64,000 nt of DNA from Streptomyces toxytricini (GCF_014649915.1 NZ_BMTY01000001.1:403172-467171); one strand, 5' to 3'; positions 45,198-54,327 are shown, counted from the first letter of the stretch. Notes: generated from the letters alone by a model not told the origin. Made by a program: numbers and translations.

Positions 45198-47147
45198 TCA
45201 CATGCGGGCGCCGAAGTTCTGCGTCCACCACGGGCCGCCGGGGCCCTGGTGGAGTCCGACGCCTATGTCCTTGAAGGAGCAGTTCAGGATGTTCGCGCGG
45301 TGGCCGTCGCTGTTCATCCACGAGTTCATGACCGACTCGGCGGTGCTCTGCCCGCGCGCTATGTTCTCGCCGTACGTCGCCCACCGGTAGCCGGCGGCCG
45401 TCGTCCGCTCGCCCGGGTCGGAGCCGTCCGGGGCCGTGTGCGAGAAGAAGTTCCGGCTCGCCATGTCCTCGGAGTGCCGCTGCGCGGCCTTCCGCAGCTG
45501 CGCGTCGTCCTTCAGCGGGCCGCAGCCCGCCTTCGCCCGCTCGGCGTTGACGAGGGCGACGACCTGGCCCACCGGTCCCTGCGGGGCGGGCACCGGGGCC
45601 GGCGACGCGGGGCGCGGCGCGGACGGGGACGGGGTCGGCGCGCCACTGGACGCCTTGCCCGCGCCGGAAGGGCTCGCCGACGCCGACACCGAGGGCGACG
45701 CGGTGGCCGACGGGGACGGCGAGGCCGAAGCGGACGCGGATGGCTGGGCCGGGCCGCTCGGCGACGGGCCGGCGGACTCGCCTGCGGACAGCGCGTTCAG
45801 CGGAGCTGCCGGGGCGGCTCCGCCGTCCTCGCCGGCGGAGCCGGGGAAGCCGCCCAGGTAGGCGAGGCCGCCGCCCGCGACGCAGGCGGCGAGCACGGCA
45901 CCCCCGACGGCCCGCCGCCGACTGCGCCGCCGCTTGCGCAACGCGCTCCGGCCGCCGCCCGCCGCGCCATCGGCACCTCCCTCCGCGGAACCGGCCGGCA
46001 CAAGCCGGGCCACGGCCTCGCCGCCACCCGGACCGCCGTCACCGCCGCCGAAGCCGCTGCCGCCCCCGTGCGCCCCGGCGCCGAAACCGTCGTCGCCACT
46101 GCGCGTACCGGCGCCGAGGCCGCTGCCGCCGTCATCCGCACTTGCACCGGAAGCCAAGCCGTTGCCGTCGTCCGTACCGGTACCGCCGGCGAAGCCGTGG
46201 CCGCCGCCGCCCGTGCCGCCGGGCGGTGCTTCGTACGCGGGCGTCCAGCCGCCGGATGCCGCCTGGCCGTCGGCGGGCGCCCAGCCGGCGGACACCGCCT
46301 GGCCGTCTGCGGGCACGCCCGCCGCGTACGCCGCGCCCGCGGGGGCGAAACCGCCCGCGGCGGCCGACCGCACCCCGGCCAGCAGCGCCGCCGACACCGG
46401 GACGAGCGCCAGGCCCGCCAGCAGCCCCTCCGCCGGGAGCAGACCGTTCCACAGCCCGGCGCACCGCAGGCACTCGCGGGCGTGCCGGGCTATTCGCTTG
46501 CGCCACAGAGTGGACGGCTGCCCGTCCCAGGAGGCCGTCACCGCGGCCAGCGCCTCGCACGGCGGCTGCGCCGCCAGCGCCCCCTCCACCACGCGCGCGG
46601 ACTCCAGCTGCGCCTTCATCCGCTGCACCCGCACGGCCGTGTGCTGCGGCGTCAGCTCCAGCGCCGCGGCCACCTCGCCCCGGGTCAGCTCCCCCGCGCA
46701 CTCCAGCCACCACAGCGACAGCAGCGCCCGGTCGTCCGGCTCCAGCCAGCGGGTCGCGCGCGCCGTCTCGCGGCGCTGCCCCTCCAGGGCCAGCCGGACG
46801 ACGGTCAGGTCGACGAAGTCCGCCCCCGGGTCGGCGAGCTCCCAGGCGGCCTCCAGACCGCTCTCACCGGGAGCGGTGCGCCGGGCCTGCCAGTACGCCC
46901 GCACCCGGTTCATCGCGATGGCCACCAACCACGAGCGGAAGCTGTCGTCCGAACGGAGGGTGCCGAGGCCGTCGAGGGCCCGCAGCATCGTGTCCTGCAC
47001 GACGTCGTCCACGTCGACGGAGCCGTTCATGGCGCGCCCGACGATGTTGTAGACCAGCGGCAGATACGCGCTGACCAGCTCGTCCTGCGCGTGGAGGTCT
47101 CCCGCGCGGGCCGCCGCGACCAGCTCTGCCGTGTGCTCTGAAGTCAT
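45198..47147 (-). CDS. ECF sigma factor - zinc finger - membrane helix - CAP domain fusion
   Basis: Protein of 649 residues. Region 2 of an ECF sigma factor (about 10-90: LVYNIVGRAM, DVDDVVQDTMLRALDG) and region 4 (about 130-195: ELTRGEVAAALELTPQHTAV) are followed by an HxxxCxxC motif (H222, C226, C229) as in zinc-binding anti-sigma domains. Then come a hydrophobic stretch at 236-259, a Gly-rich linker (260-400), a membrane helix at 412-432 behind a poly-Arg patch, a Ser/Pro-rich stalk (455-525) and a CAP/SCP-PR1 domain (525-649: HSEDMASRNFFSH, GENIARG, MNSDGHRANILNC). Sigma would be cytosolic and CAP extracellular. Start ATG 47147 with AGGGA upstream. Confidence 0.87.
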   Translation of the reverse strand: MTSEHTAELVAAARAGDLHAQDELVSAYLPLVYNIVGRAMNGSVDVDDVVQDTMLRALDGLGTLRSDDSFRSWLVAIAMNRVRAYWQARRTAPGESGLEAAWELADPGADFVDLTVVRLALEGQRRETARATRWLEPDDRALLSLWWLECAGELTRGEVAAALELTPQHTAVRVQRMKAQLESARVVEGALAAQPPCEALAAVTASWDGQPSTLWRKRIARHARECLRCAGLWNGLLPAEGLLAGLALVPVSAALLAGVRSAAAGGFAPAGAAYAAGVPADGQAVSAGWAPADGQAASGGWTPAYEAPPGGTGGGGHGFAGGTGTDDGNGLASGASADDGGSGLGAGTRSGDDGFGAGAHGGGSGFGGGDGGPGGGEAVARLVPAGSAEGGADGAAGGGRSALRKRRRSRRRAVGGAVLAACVAGGGLAYLGGFPGSAGEDGGAAPAAPLNALSAGESAGPSPSGPAQPSASASASPSPSATASPSVSASASPSGAGKASSGAPTPSPSAPRPASPAPVPAPQGPVGQVVALVNAERAKAGCGPLKDDAQLRKAAQRHSEDMASRNFFSHTAPDGSDPGERTTAAGYRWATYGENIARGQSTAESVMNSWMNSDGHRANILNCSFKDIGVGLHQGPGGPWWTQNFGARM

Positions 47148-47242
47148 GTGAGGTTCCCTGTCCGTCCCGGCGGTCGATGATGCCCGATACCTGGGAGACC
47201 GTCGACCGGAGCGCGGATAACACCTATCGGGGGACTTCTTCG

Positions 47243-47258
47243 AAAAAAATCCCGGGAT
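47243..47258 (-). terminator. weak palindrome plus T-tract after DUF6745 gene
   Basis: On the minus strand the palindrome ATCCCGGGAT is followed by a run of seven T, rare in this genome. It lies 6 bp past the DUF6745 stop and upstream of the sigma-CAP gene; it may be a terminator or part of the latter's promoter. Confidence 0.35.
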
Positions 47259-47263
47259 CCGCG

Positions 47264-48319
47264 TCAGGTCTGCCGGAGCGGTACGTACTCCTCCGCCGAC
47301 AGGCCGAACGTCCAGGCCACCCCCTCGCGGGCGGTCCGCGTCTGCGGCGGGACGCGCAGCCAGTACGTGCGGAACGTGCCGTCGGGCTCGGCGGTGGAGT
47401 TCACGACCTCGACCATGGCGACGTCCTCGTCGTCGTCCAGCCCGATCCGCCACAGCACGCCCGTCTCGTCCCGGTGCACCGGTTCCGCGCCCGAATCGCC
47501 GAGGTAGCGCTCGTAGCCGTAGAACTCCAGCATCACCCGGCGCAGCTCCGCGTTCTCCTCCTCCCGGATCCGCTCCGGGGTGAGCCCGGCCAGCCCCGAC
47601 AGGAAGTCCGCCGGCACCGGCATGCCCCGCCACGCGTGCAGCACGAAGCCGTCGGAGAACGCCAGCGCCGGGCCGTCCCGCCGGTCCAGGCGCCCCGCCT
47701 CGTCCCGGTGCAGTTCCGCGGGCCGGTCGCACACCACGGCGACGTCCTCGTACGGCCACCACCAGCCGGCGTGGCGCGCGGCATCCGCCAGACCGGCCAG
47801 TGCGGGCCCCCGGTCCGCGAGGGCGGCCAGCCAGGCCGCGTCGTGCTGCCCCGGCACCGCGTCGAGCAGCAGCAGGCGGATCTGCGGCGTGTCCTCCAAC
47901 TCCTCCGCCACCCCGTCGCGGATCCGCTCGGCCAGCGCCCACGTGACGTCCCAGAGGCGGGCGCCGGTCGCCGCCCACAGCGCCGTGTACCCGGACACGC
48001 CCAGTTCGGCGTGCGCCCGGGACCGCTCCGCCTCCCAGGGCCCGGTCCGCACCTCGTCGCGGACGCTGCGCCCGGTCCTCTCGCCGAGCTCCAGCAGCAG
48101 TTCCACGGCCTCTCGCGGTGACCGCGCCCACAGGACGCGGTCGGGCCCGGCCAGCCCGGCCGAGCGGTAGGCGAGCCGGACGGCGGCCTCGGCGGCGGCC
48201 CGGTCGGCGGGGCCGGTGGCGGCGGCCACGGCACGCCACTCCTCCAGCCGTTCGGCCGCGGCACCGGCGGCTCCGGCTGCGCCGCCGGCAGGGGTGTCAG
48301 GGGTGTGGTGCGTGGTCAC
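47264..48319 (-). CDS. DUF6745 family protein
   Basis: Protein of 351 residues. The stretch ELHRDEAGRLDRRDGPAL followed by AFSDGFVLHAWRGMPVP is characteristic of the DUF6745 group found in many Streptomyces genomes; the N-terminal 200 residues are helical (LLLELGERTGRSV, WAATGARLWDVTWALAERI). No enzyme motif, signal or membrane helix is seen. GTG 48319 has GAGGAC upstream. It follows a 108-residue partner gene 124 bp away, and family members I know of occur with such a small gene. Function unknown. Confidence 0.72.
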   Translation of the reverse strand: MTTHHTPDTPAGGAAGAAGAAAERLEEWRAVAAATGPADRAAAEAAVRLAYRSAGLAGPDRVLWARSPREAVELLLELGERTGRSVRDEVRTGPWEAERSRAHAELGVSGYTALWAATGARLWDVTWALAERIRDGVAEELEDTPQIRLLLLDAVPGQHDAAWLAALADRGPALAGLADAARHAGWWWPYEDVAVVCDRPAELHRDEAGRLDRRDGPALAFSDGFVLHAWRGMPVPADFLSGLAGLTPERIREEENAELRRVMLEFYGYERYLGDSGAEPVHRDETGVLWRIGLDDDEDVAMVEVVNSTAEPDGTFRTYWLRVPPQTRTAREGVAWTFGLSAEEYVPLRQT

Positions 48320-48443
48320 GTCGTCCTCGGTCTCGTGCGGGGCCGGCCGCGGCAGCGGTCGGCCGGGTGGGGGAGGACCGCGGCGGCCGGTGGGCGCCGT
48401 GCGGCCCGGGGTACGGGCGGGCTGGCGGGTGCGTGGCGGGCGG

Positions 48444-48770
48444 TCAGTCGGCGACGTACCGGACCGCGCCCGGCACGTACTCCCGCTGCCGAACCACCCG
48501 GAACCAGCCCTTCGGCAGGGGTATCGCCGCATGCTCCTCGTGCACCACGCGCCCGCCCTCCGGCAGGTGCAGCAGCAGCGGCCCGAACTCCCCGCCCTCG
48601 CGCACCAGCCGGCCCGGCCCCGGCACGGCGTGCGCGTGCCCCGTCACCTCTCCGCGCGCCAGCACCAGCCGGCCCCGCGCGTCCCGCGCCTCGCCCGGCG
48701 CCCGCACCGCCCACTCCGGAACGGCCCCCTTCGGGACCGGCGCGATCAGGACGTCCCCCTGCCGGTACAC
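48444..48770 (-). CDS. small RQGDVL-motif protein, partner of DUF6745
   Basis: Protein of 108 residues starting VYRQGDVLIAPVPKG, with VTGHAHAVPG (two His) and EHAAIPLPKGWFRVVRQREY. The fold is probably a small beta barrel; I recognise it only as a recurrent neighbour of DUF6745 and similar genes. GTG 48770 has GGGAGGGAG upstream. It is divergent from the STM4015 operon, sharing a 166-bp promoter region, and may be regulated with it. Confidence 0.65.
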   Translation of the reverse strand: MYRQGDVLIAPVPKGAVPEWAVRAPGEARDARGRLVLARGEVTGHAHAVPGPGRLVREGGEFGPLLLHLPEGGRVVHEEHAAIPLPKGWFRVVRQREYVPGAVRYVAD

Positions 48771-48936
48771 GGCTCTCCCTCCCGCGGGCCCCCTCGGACC
48801 CGCTCGATCTTCCCCAACGCTAGGCCGCCGGTCTGACAACGGCCCCTCGAACGCCTGGTCGGGACTGTCGGTGCCGCTTGGTAGAACTGGTGTCGCACGT
48901 CCGCCCCACCGGCCACCCACCCCAGGAGCAGCGCAC

Positions 48937-49887
48937 ATGAGCATCAGCGGCCACATGAAGGAGTGGGGAGGCCTGCCCGTGTACGCCTTTCCGGGCCCCG
49001 GCGAAGAGCCCGCCGGGCCGCTTCCCGAACCCGGCAGCGTCGCCTGGCGCGTCAGCGCCGACTACTGGGAGTCCGACGAGGAATGGCCCGCGGCCTTCGC
49101 CCGGTTCGCCGCAGCCGTCGACCTCACCCGCGTCCGCTCGCTGATCGTCGGCACCTGGAGCGAATGCGCCGAGGGCATCCAGGAGTACGTCCTCGACGTC
49201 CTCCTCCCCGCCGCGGACCGGATGCCCGAGCTCCGCGCCCTCTTCCTCGGCGACATGACCTGCGAGGAGAGCGAGATCTCCTGGATCGAGCAGGCCGACA
49301 TCAGGCCGGTTTTGGAGACGTTCCCGCTGCTGGAGGAGTTCGGCGTCCGGGGCGGCAGCGGCCTCGTCTTCCCGCCGCTGCGACACGCCGCGCTGCGCCG
49401 GCTGCGCATCGAGACCGGGGGCCTGTCCCGGGAGGTCGTGCGCACCGTCGGCGCCTGCGACTTCCCGGCCCTGGAGGACCTCGACATCTGGCTCGGCACC
49501 TCCTGGTACGGCGCGGACACCCAGCCGGCAGACCTGGAACCCTTCATGACGGGCGCCCGGCTGCCCGCCCTGCGCCGCCTCGCGCTGCGCAACAGCGACA
49601 TCCAGAACGAGATCGCCACCGCCCTCGCCGGAGCGCCCGTCGTCGCCCGGCTCCGCGAACTCGACCTGTCCATGGGCACCCTGGGCGACGAGGGCGCCCT
49701 CGCCCTCCTCGACGGGCAGCCCCTAACCCACCTGCGCAAGCTGGACCTCCACCACCACTTCATCAGCGAGCCGGTGGAACGCCGCATCGAGGAGACGCTC
49801 ACCCCGCACGGCGTCGAGGTCGACCTCGGCGAGCGCCAGAGCACCCGCAGCCGGCGGGACGGGCGCTACACCGCGGTGGCCGAGTGA
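48937..49887 (+). CDS. STM4015 family protein (leucine-rich repeat)
   Basis: Protein of 316 residues. After an N-terminal part with ADYWESDEEWPAAFARFAAAVDL there are irregular LRRs (LRALFLGDM, LRRLRIETGG, ALEDLDIWLG, LRRLALRNSDIQ, LRELDLSMGTLGDEGALAL). It is the LRR member of the conserved STM4011-4015 gene set named from Salmonella. ATG 48937 has CAGGAGCAG upstream. Its stop overlaps the GTG of the STM4014 gene. It probably provides a binding surface for a substrate or for partner enzymes. Confidence 0.85.
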   Translation: MSISGHMKEWGGLPVYAFPGPGEEPAGPLPEPGSVAWRVSADYWESDEEWPAAFARFAAAVDLTRVRSLIVGTWSECAEGIQEYVLDVLLPAADRMPELRALFLGDMTCEESEISWIEQADIRPVLETFPLLEEFGVRGGSGLVFPPLRHAALRRLRIETGGLSREVVRTVGACDFPALEDLDIWLGTSWYGADTQPADLEPFMTGARLPALRRLALRNSDIQNEIATALAGAPVVARLRELDLSMGTLGDEGALALLDGQPLTHLRKLDLHHHFISEPVERRIEETLTPHGVEVDLGERQSTRSRRDGRYTAVAE

Positions 49888-50990
49888 CTGCGGCCGGGGC
49901 CGCGCGGTACGCCGTCGTCGGCAATCCGGACAACCGCAGGACGGCCTTCTTCCAGGCCGCCCTGCGGGCCGCCGGGCTGCCCGCGGCCCGCGTCGTGCCC
50001 TGGCTCGACGTCCTCGCGGGCACCGCCCGCTTCCACCCCGGCGAGACCGTCCGCATCGACTCCCCGGGCGAGGACCCGCAGGTCGACCGGATCATGCGCG
50101 GCGCCGCCGAGCCGACCCGGGTGGAGGGCGGCGTCCGCTGGTACCGGGCGTTCCGCGCCGCCGTGGAGCGGATCGCGCACGACGTGCGGGCGGCGGGCGG
50201 GCACCTCCTGGCCGACCCCGCCGAACTGGCCGTCCTCTTCGACAAGCGGCTCTGCCACGCCGCCCTGGACCGGGCCGGGATCCCCGTCCCGCCGTCCCCC
50301 ACCTCCGGGGCCGCCGCCCCGCCGCTGCGCGGCTGGCAGGACCTGCGCGAAATCCTCGCCAGGCCGGGCCTGCGCCGGGTCTTCGCCAAACCGGCCCACG
50401 GCTCCTCCGCCTCGGGCGTGCTCGCCGTCGAAACCGCCTCCGGCGGCCGTGTCCGCGCCACCACCTCGGTCGAACTGACCCCTTCCGGCGCCCTGTACAA
50501 CTCGCTGCGGCTGCACCGCTACGAGGACGAGGCCGCCATCGCCGCCATCGTCGACGCCCTCGCCCCCGACGGCCTCCACGTCGAGCGCTGGCTGCCCAAG
50601 GCCTCCCAGCACGGCCGCTCCGCCGACCTGCGCGTCGTCGTGGTCGCCGGCCGCGCCACGCACGCCGTGGTCCGCACGGCCGCCGGCCCGCTGACCAACC
50701 TGCACCTGGGCGGGTCCCGCGGCGACCTGGCCGCCGTACAGGCCGCCGTCGCCGCCGCCGGCGGCAGTTGGCGGCAGGCGCTGGAGGTGTGCGAGCGCGC
50801 CGCGGCCGTCTTCCCCGGCACGCCGTGCGTCGGCGTCGACCTGCTGCCGGCTGCCGGCTGGCGGCGGTTCGCCGTCGGCGAGGTCAACGCCTTCGGGGAC
50901 CTCCTGCCCGGGCTGACCGGCCTTCCCGGCGGCCCCGCCGAGGGCACCGACACCTACGGCGCCCAGGTCGCCGCCCTCCCGCACCCCTGA
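49884..50990 (+). CDS. STM4014 family protein (ATP-grasp-like)
   Basis: Protein of 368 residues. YAVVGNPDNRR opens a Rossmann-like pre-ATP-grasp domain; LLADPAELAVLFDKRLCHAAL, RRVFAKPAHGSSASGVLAVE and VGEVNAFGDLLPGL then fit an ATP-grasp core (Lys for ATP, Glu/Asn for Mg). Such enzymes ligate a carboxylate to an amine or thiol via an acyl phosphate. It is the second gene of the operon, coupled by a 4-bp overlap. Substrate unknown. Confidence 0.83.
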   Translation: MTAAGAARYAVVGNPDNRRTAFFQAALRAAGLPAARVVPWLDVLAGTARFHPGETVRIDSPGEDPQVDRIMRGAAEPTRVEGGVRWYRAFRAAVERIAHDVRAAGGHLLADPAELAVLFDKRLCHAALDRAGIPVPPSPTSGAAAPPLRGWQDLREILARPGLRRVFAKPAHGSSASGVLAVETASGGRVRATTSVELTPSGALYNSLRLHRYEDEAAIAAIVDALAPDGLHVERWLPKASQHGRSADLRVVVVAGRATHAVVRTAAGPLTNLHLGGSRGDLAAVQAAVAAAGGSWRQALEVCERAAAVFPGTPCVGVDLLPAAGWRRFAVGEVNAFGDLLPGLTGLPGGPAEGTDTYGAQVAALPHP

Positions 50991-51009
50991 CCCGTACGAC
51001 AGGAACACC

Positions 51010-51900
51010 ATGCACGCCACCCCGCCCGCGCCTGCGCCCGCCGCGGAACCCGACATGAACGAGGTCGTCGGCCGCGACGACCTCCTGCTGGTCACCCTCG
51101 ACACGCTCCGCTTCGACGTCGCCGAACGCCTCGCAGCCGAGGGACGCATCCCGCACCTCACGGCCGTCCTGCCCGGCGGCCGCTGGGAGCGCCGCCACGC
51201 CCCCGGAAGCTTCACCTACGCCTCCCACCAGGCGATGTTCGCCGGGTTCCTGCCGACCCCCGCCGCCCCCGGCCCGCACCCGCGGCTCTTCGCCGCCCGG
51301 TTCGCGGGCAGCGAGACCACCGCCGGCCGCACCTGGGTCTTCGACACGCCCGACCTCGTCTCGGGACTGGCCGCGGCCGGCTACCACACGGTGTGCGTGG
51401 GCGGCGTCGGCTTCTTCAACAAGCAGGCGGCGCTCGGCTCCGTCCTGCCCGGGATGTTCGCCGAGTCCCACTGGGAGCCCGGGTTCGGGGTGGCCTCCCC
51501 GACCTCCTTCGAGCAGCAGGTGGCCTGCGCCGAGCGCGTCGTCGCCGCACTGCCCGCCGAGCAGCGGCTGTTCCTGTTCGTCAACGTCTCCGCGATGCAC
51601 CAGCCCAACTGGTTCCACCGGTCCGGCGCCCGCGCCGAGGACGGCGACTGCGCCGACACCCACGCCGCCGCCCTGGAGTACGTCGACCGGCACATCGGCC
51701 GCCTCTTCGACGCCGCCCGCAGCCGCCGCCGCTGCTTCGCCGTCGTGTGCTCCGACCACGGCACCGCCTACGGCGACGGCGGCTATACCGGCCACCGCCT
51801 CGCCCACGAGGCCGTCTGGACCGTGCCGTACGCGCACTTCTTCCTCGAACCGGATACGCGGCCCGCCGCCGGGGACGACCGCGGGGAGTCCGGCCGATGA
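51010..51900 (+). CDS. STM4013/SEN3800 family hydrolase (alkaline-phosphatase/sulfatase fold)
   Basis: Protein of 296 residues. LLLVTLDTLRFDVAERLAAEG near the N-terminus (first 20 residues conserved) is the metal/nucleophile block of the alkaline phosphatase superfamily, and CSDHGTAYGDGG carries the second metal set. There is no signal peptide and no sulfatase-type CxPxR, so Thr of LDTLR is the probable nucleophile. It likely cleaves or transfers a phosphate- or sulfate-type group in the cytosol. Third gene of the operon; its stop overlaps the STM4012 start. Confidence 0.83.
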   Translation: MHATPPAPAPAAEPDMNEVVGRDDLLLVTLDTLRFDVAERLAAEGRIPHLTAVLPGGRWERRHAPGSFTYASHQAMFAGFLPTPAAPGPHPRLFAARFAGSETTAGRTWVFDTPDLVSGLAAAGYHTVCVGGVGFFNKQAALGSVLPGMFAESHWEPGFGVASPTSFEQQVACAERVVAALPAEQRLFLFVNVSAMHQPNWFHRSGARAEDGDCADTHAAALEYVDRHIGRLFDAARSRRRCFAVVCSDHGTAYGDGGYTGHRLAHEAVWTVPYAHFFLEPDTRPAAGDDRGESGR

Positions 51901-53285
51901 CCGCCACCGCCACCCCCGAAGCCGCGCCCGCCGGCACCGCGCCCGCGCCCGTGCGCCCGTACGAGGCGTACGTGTACGCCTACCCGCACAAGACGGCCTA
52001 CCGGCGGCTGCCCGACCGGCCCGCCCTGCGCGACCTGTGGGCGGGCCAACCGAAGGACGCGCTCTCGCTCTACCTGCACGTCCCGTTCTGCGAGGTCCGC
52101 TGCGGCTTCTGCAACCTCTTCACCCGCATCGGCGCCCCCGACGGCCTCACCACCGCCTACCTCGACGCCCTGGAACGCCAGGCCCGCACCGTCCGCGAGG
52201 CCCTCGCCGCCGACGGGACCGAGCCCCGCTTCGCCGCGGCCGCGTTCGGCGGCGGCACCCCCACCTTCCTCACGGCCCGCGAACTGGAGCGGCTCTGCGA
52301 CATCGCCGAGCAGGCGGCGGGCGCCGACCTGCGGGCCGTCCCGCTGTCCGTGGAGGCCTCACCGCCGACCGCCACCGCCGACCGGCTCGCCGTCCTCGCG
52401 GAACGCGGCACCACCCGCCTGAGCCTCGGCGTGCAGAGCTTCGTCGACCGCGAGGCCCGCTCCGCGGTGCGCCCCCAGCGGCGGGCCGACGTGGAAGCCG
52501 CCCTCGGCCGCATCCGGGATGCCGGGATCCCCGTCCTCAACATCGACCTCATCTACGGCATCGACGGCCAGACCGAGGACACCTGGCGCCACTCCCTGGA
52601 GGCGGCGCTCGCCTGGAGCCCCGAGGAGCTGTACCTCTACCCCCTGTACGTGCGCCCGCTGACCGGGCTGGGCCGCCGCGGCGCCGCCGACGCCCCCGAC
52701 CCGGCCTGGGACGAGCAGCGGCTGCGGCTGTACCGCCACGGGCGGGACCTGCTCCTCGCCGCCGGCTACCGGCAGGTGTCCATGCGGATGTTCCGCCGGC
52801 CCGACGCCCCCGCCTCCGCCGCCGACGACCACGCCTGCCAGACCGACGGCATGGTCGGCCTCGGCTGCGGAGCCCGCTCCTACACGAGCACGCTGCACTA
52901 CTCGTTCGACTACGCGGTGGACATGGGCGAGATACGCCGCATCATCGACGACTACGTCGACCGCCCCGCCCGGGACTTCGAGCGGGCCGAGATCGGCCGG
53001 CACGTCGACGGCGACGAGGCCCGACGCCGGCACCTGCTGCAATCCCTCCTCCAGGCCGAGGGCCTCTCCCTGTCCGAGTACCGGGCCCGCTTCGGGACCG
53101 TCCCGCAGGACGACTTCCCCGCCGAGCTCGCCTCGTTCGCCGCGCGCGGCTGGCTCGCCGGCGACGCCGGCACGGGGGAGCGGCTGCGGCTCAGCCCGGA
53201 GGGCCTCGCCCACTCCGACGCCGTCGGGCCCGCCCTGTTCTCCCCGGCCGTACGCGCCGCCATGGCCGCGTACGACCGCAAGTGA
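51897..53285 (+). CDS. STM4012 family radical SAM protein (HemN-like)
   Basis: Protein of 462 residues. HVPFCEVRCGFCNLFT has the CxxxCxxC [4Fe-4S] motif, and FGGGTPTFL, LSVEASPPTATADRL, RLSLGVQSF and NIDLIYGIDGQT follow the HemN layout. C-terminal residues 380-462 include the winged-helix-like segment usual for HemN-type enzymes. HemN relatives include haem chaperones, methyltransferases and cyclopropanases, so chemistry cannot be deduced. Fourth gene of the operon, ATG in a 4-bp overlap. Confidence 0.87.
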   Translation: MTATATPEAAPAGTAPAPVRPYEAYVYAYPHKTAYRRLPDRPALRDLWAGQPKDALSLYLHVPFCEVRCGFCNLFTRIGAPDGLTTAYLDALERQARTVREALAADGTEPRFAAAAFGGGTPTFLTARELERLCDIAEQAAGADLRAVPLSVEASPPTATADRLAVLAERGTTRLSLGVQSFVDREARSAVRPQRRADVEAALGRIRDAGIPVLNIDLIYGIDGQTEDTWRHSLEAALAWSPEELYLYPLYVRPLTGLGRRGAADAPDPAWDEQRLRLYRHGRDLLLAAGYRQVSMRMFRRPDAPASAADDHACQTDGMVGLGCGARSYTSTLHYSFDYAVDMGEIRRIIDDYVDRPARDFERAEIGRHVDGDEARRRHLLQSLLQAEGLSLSEYRARFGTVPQDDFPAELASFAARGWLAGDAGTGERLRLSPEGLAHSDAVGPALFSPAVRAAMAAYDRK

Positions 53286-53292
53286 GGCCGCG

Positions 53293-54141
53293 ATGGACCT
53301 GACGCTGCTGTACCGGGGGCCGCTCGCATCCTGCGACTACGACTGCCCCTACTGCCCGTTCGCCAAGCGGCGCGACAGCCGGGCCGCCCTGGCGGCCGAC
53401 CGGGAGGCCCTGGAGCGGTTCACCGCCTGGGCGGCCGGCAACACCGGCGACCGGCTTTCGGTGCTGTTCACCCCCTGGGGGGAGGGCCTCGTACGGTCCT
53501 GGTACCGGAGGGCCCTCGTCGAGCTGTCGCACCTGCCGCACGTGCGCCGGGTCGCCATCCAGACCAACCTGTCGGGACGGACCGGCTGGACGGCGGAGGC
53601 CGACCCGGACCGGCTCGCCCTGTGGTGCACGTACCACCCGGGACAGACCCCGTACGACCGGTTCCTCGACAAGTGCCGCGAGCTGGCCGCGGCCGGCATC
53701 CGCCACAGCGTCGGCATCGTCGGGATGCCGGAGCACCTGGAGGAGGCCCGGCGGCTGCGGGAGGACCTGCCCGAACGGGTCTACCTGTGGGTCAACGCCG
53801 CCGAAGGGCGCACCTACACCGACGCCGAGGCCGACCGGTGGACCGCGATCGACCCGCTCTTCCCCTACAGCCGCCACCCGCACCGCTCCGCGGGGCTGCC
53901 ATGCCGCACCGGCTCCTCGGTGGTCTCGGTCGACGGGGCCGGCACGGTGCGCCGCTGCCACTTCGTCAAGGCGGAGCTCGGGAACCTGTACGACGGCTCC
54001 TACCGGGCCGCCCTGCGGCCGAGGCCCTGCCCGCTGGCCGTCTGCGACTGCCACATCGGGTACGTCCACCTGGAGACGCTGCCGCTGTACGACGTCTTCG
54101 CGGGCGGGGTCCTCGAACGCGTCCCCGCGCCGCGCACGTGA
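53293..54141 (+). CDS. STM4011 family radical SAM protein
   Basis: Protein of 282 residues. ASCDYDCPYCPFAK carries the CxxxCxxC cluster motif; WCTYHPGQTPYDRFL, VNAAEGRTYT and a C-terminal Cys group (CRTG, VRRCHF, CPLAVCDCHIG) suggest an auxiliary cluster as in SPASM/twitch proteins. Last gene of the operon, 7 bp after STM4012. Two radical SAM enzymes, an ATP-grasp-like protein and a phosphatase-fold protein together look like a biosynthetic or modification pathway, product unknown. Confidence 0.85.
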   Translation: MDLTLLYRGPLASCDYDCPYCPFAKRRDSRAALAADREALERFTAWAAGNTGDRLSVLFTPWGEGLVRSWYRRALVELSHLPHVRRVAIQTNLSGRTGWTAEADPDRLALWCTYHPGQTPYDRFLDKCRELAAAGIRHSVGIVGMPEHLEEARRLREDLPERVYLWVNAAEGRTYTDAEADRWTAIDPLFPYSRHPHRSAGLPCRTGSSVVSVDGAGTVRRCHFVKAELGNLYDGSYRAALRPRPCPLAVCDCHIGYVHLETLPLYDVFAGGVLERVPAPRT

Positions 54142-54327
54142 ACGGGCCGGTCCGGCAGGCCGCTCACGACAGGCTCCCGTGGCCGACGGCCTTCGCCCGG
54201 CCGCCGTTCAGCAGATGCGCGGAGGCGGTGGGGAGCCCACGATCCCCCACCGCCCGCCCACGCGCGACGCAACCCGCGAAATGAATTGGATCTCCGGCCC
54301 CGGCCATGGCATGGTTGGTCTCGCCGA

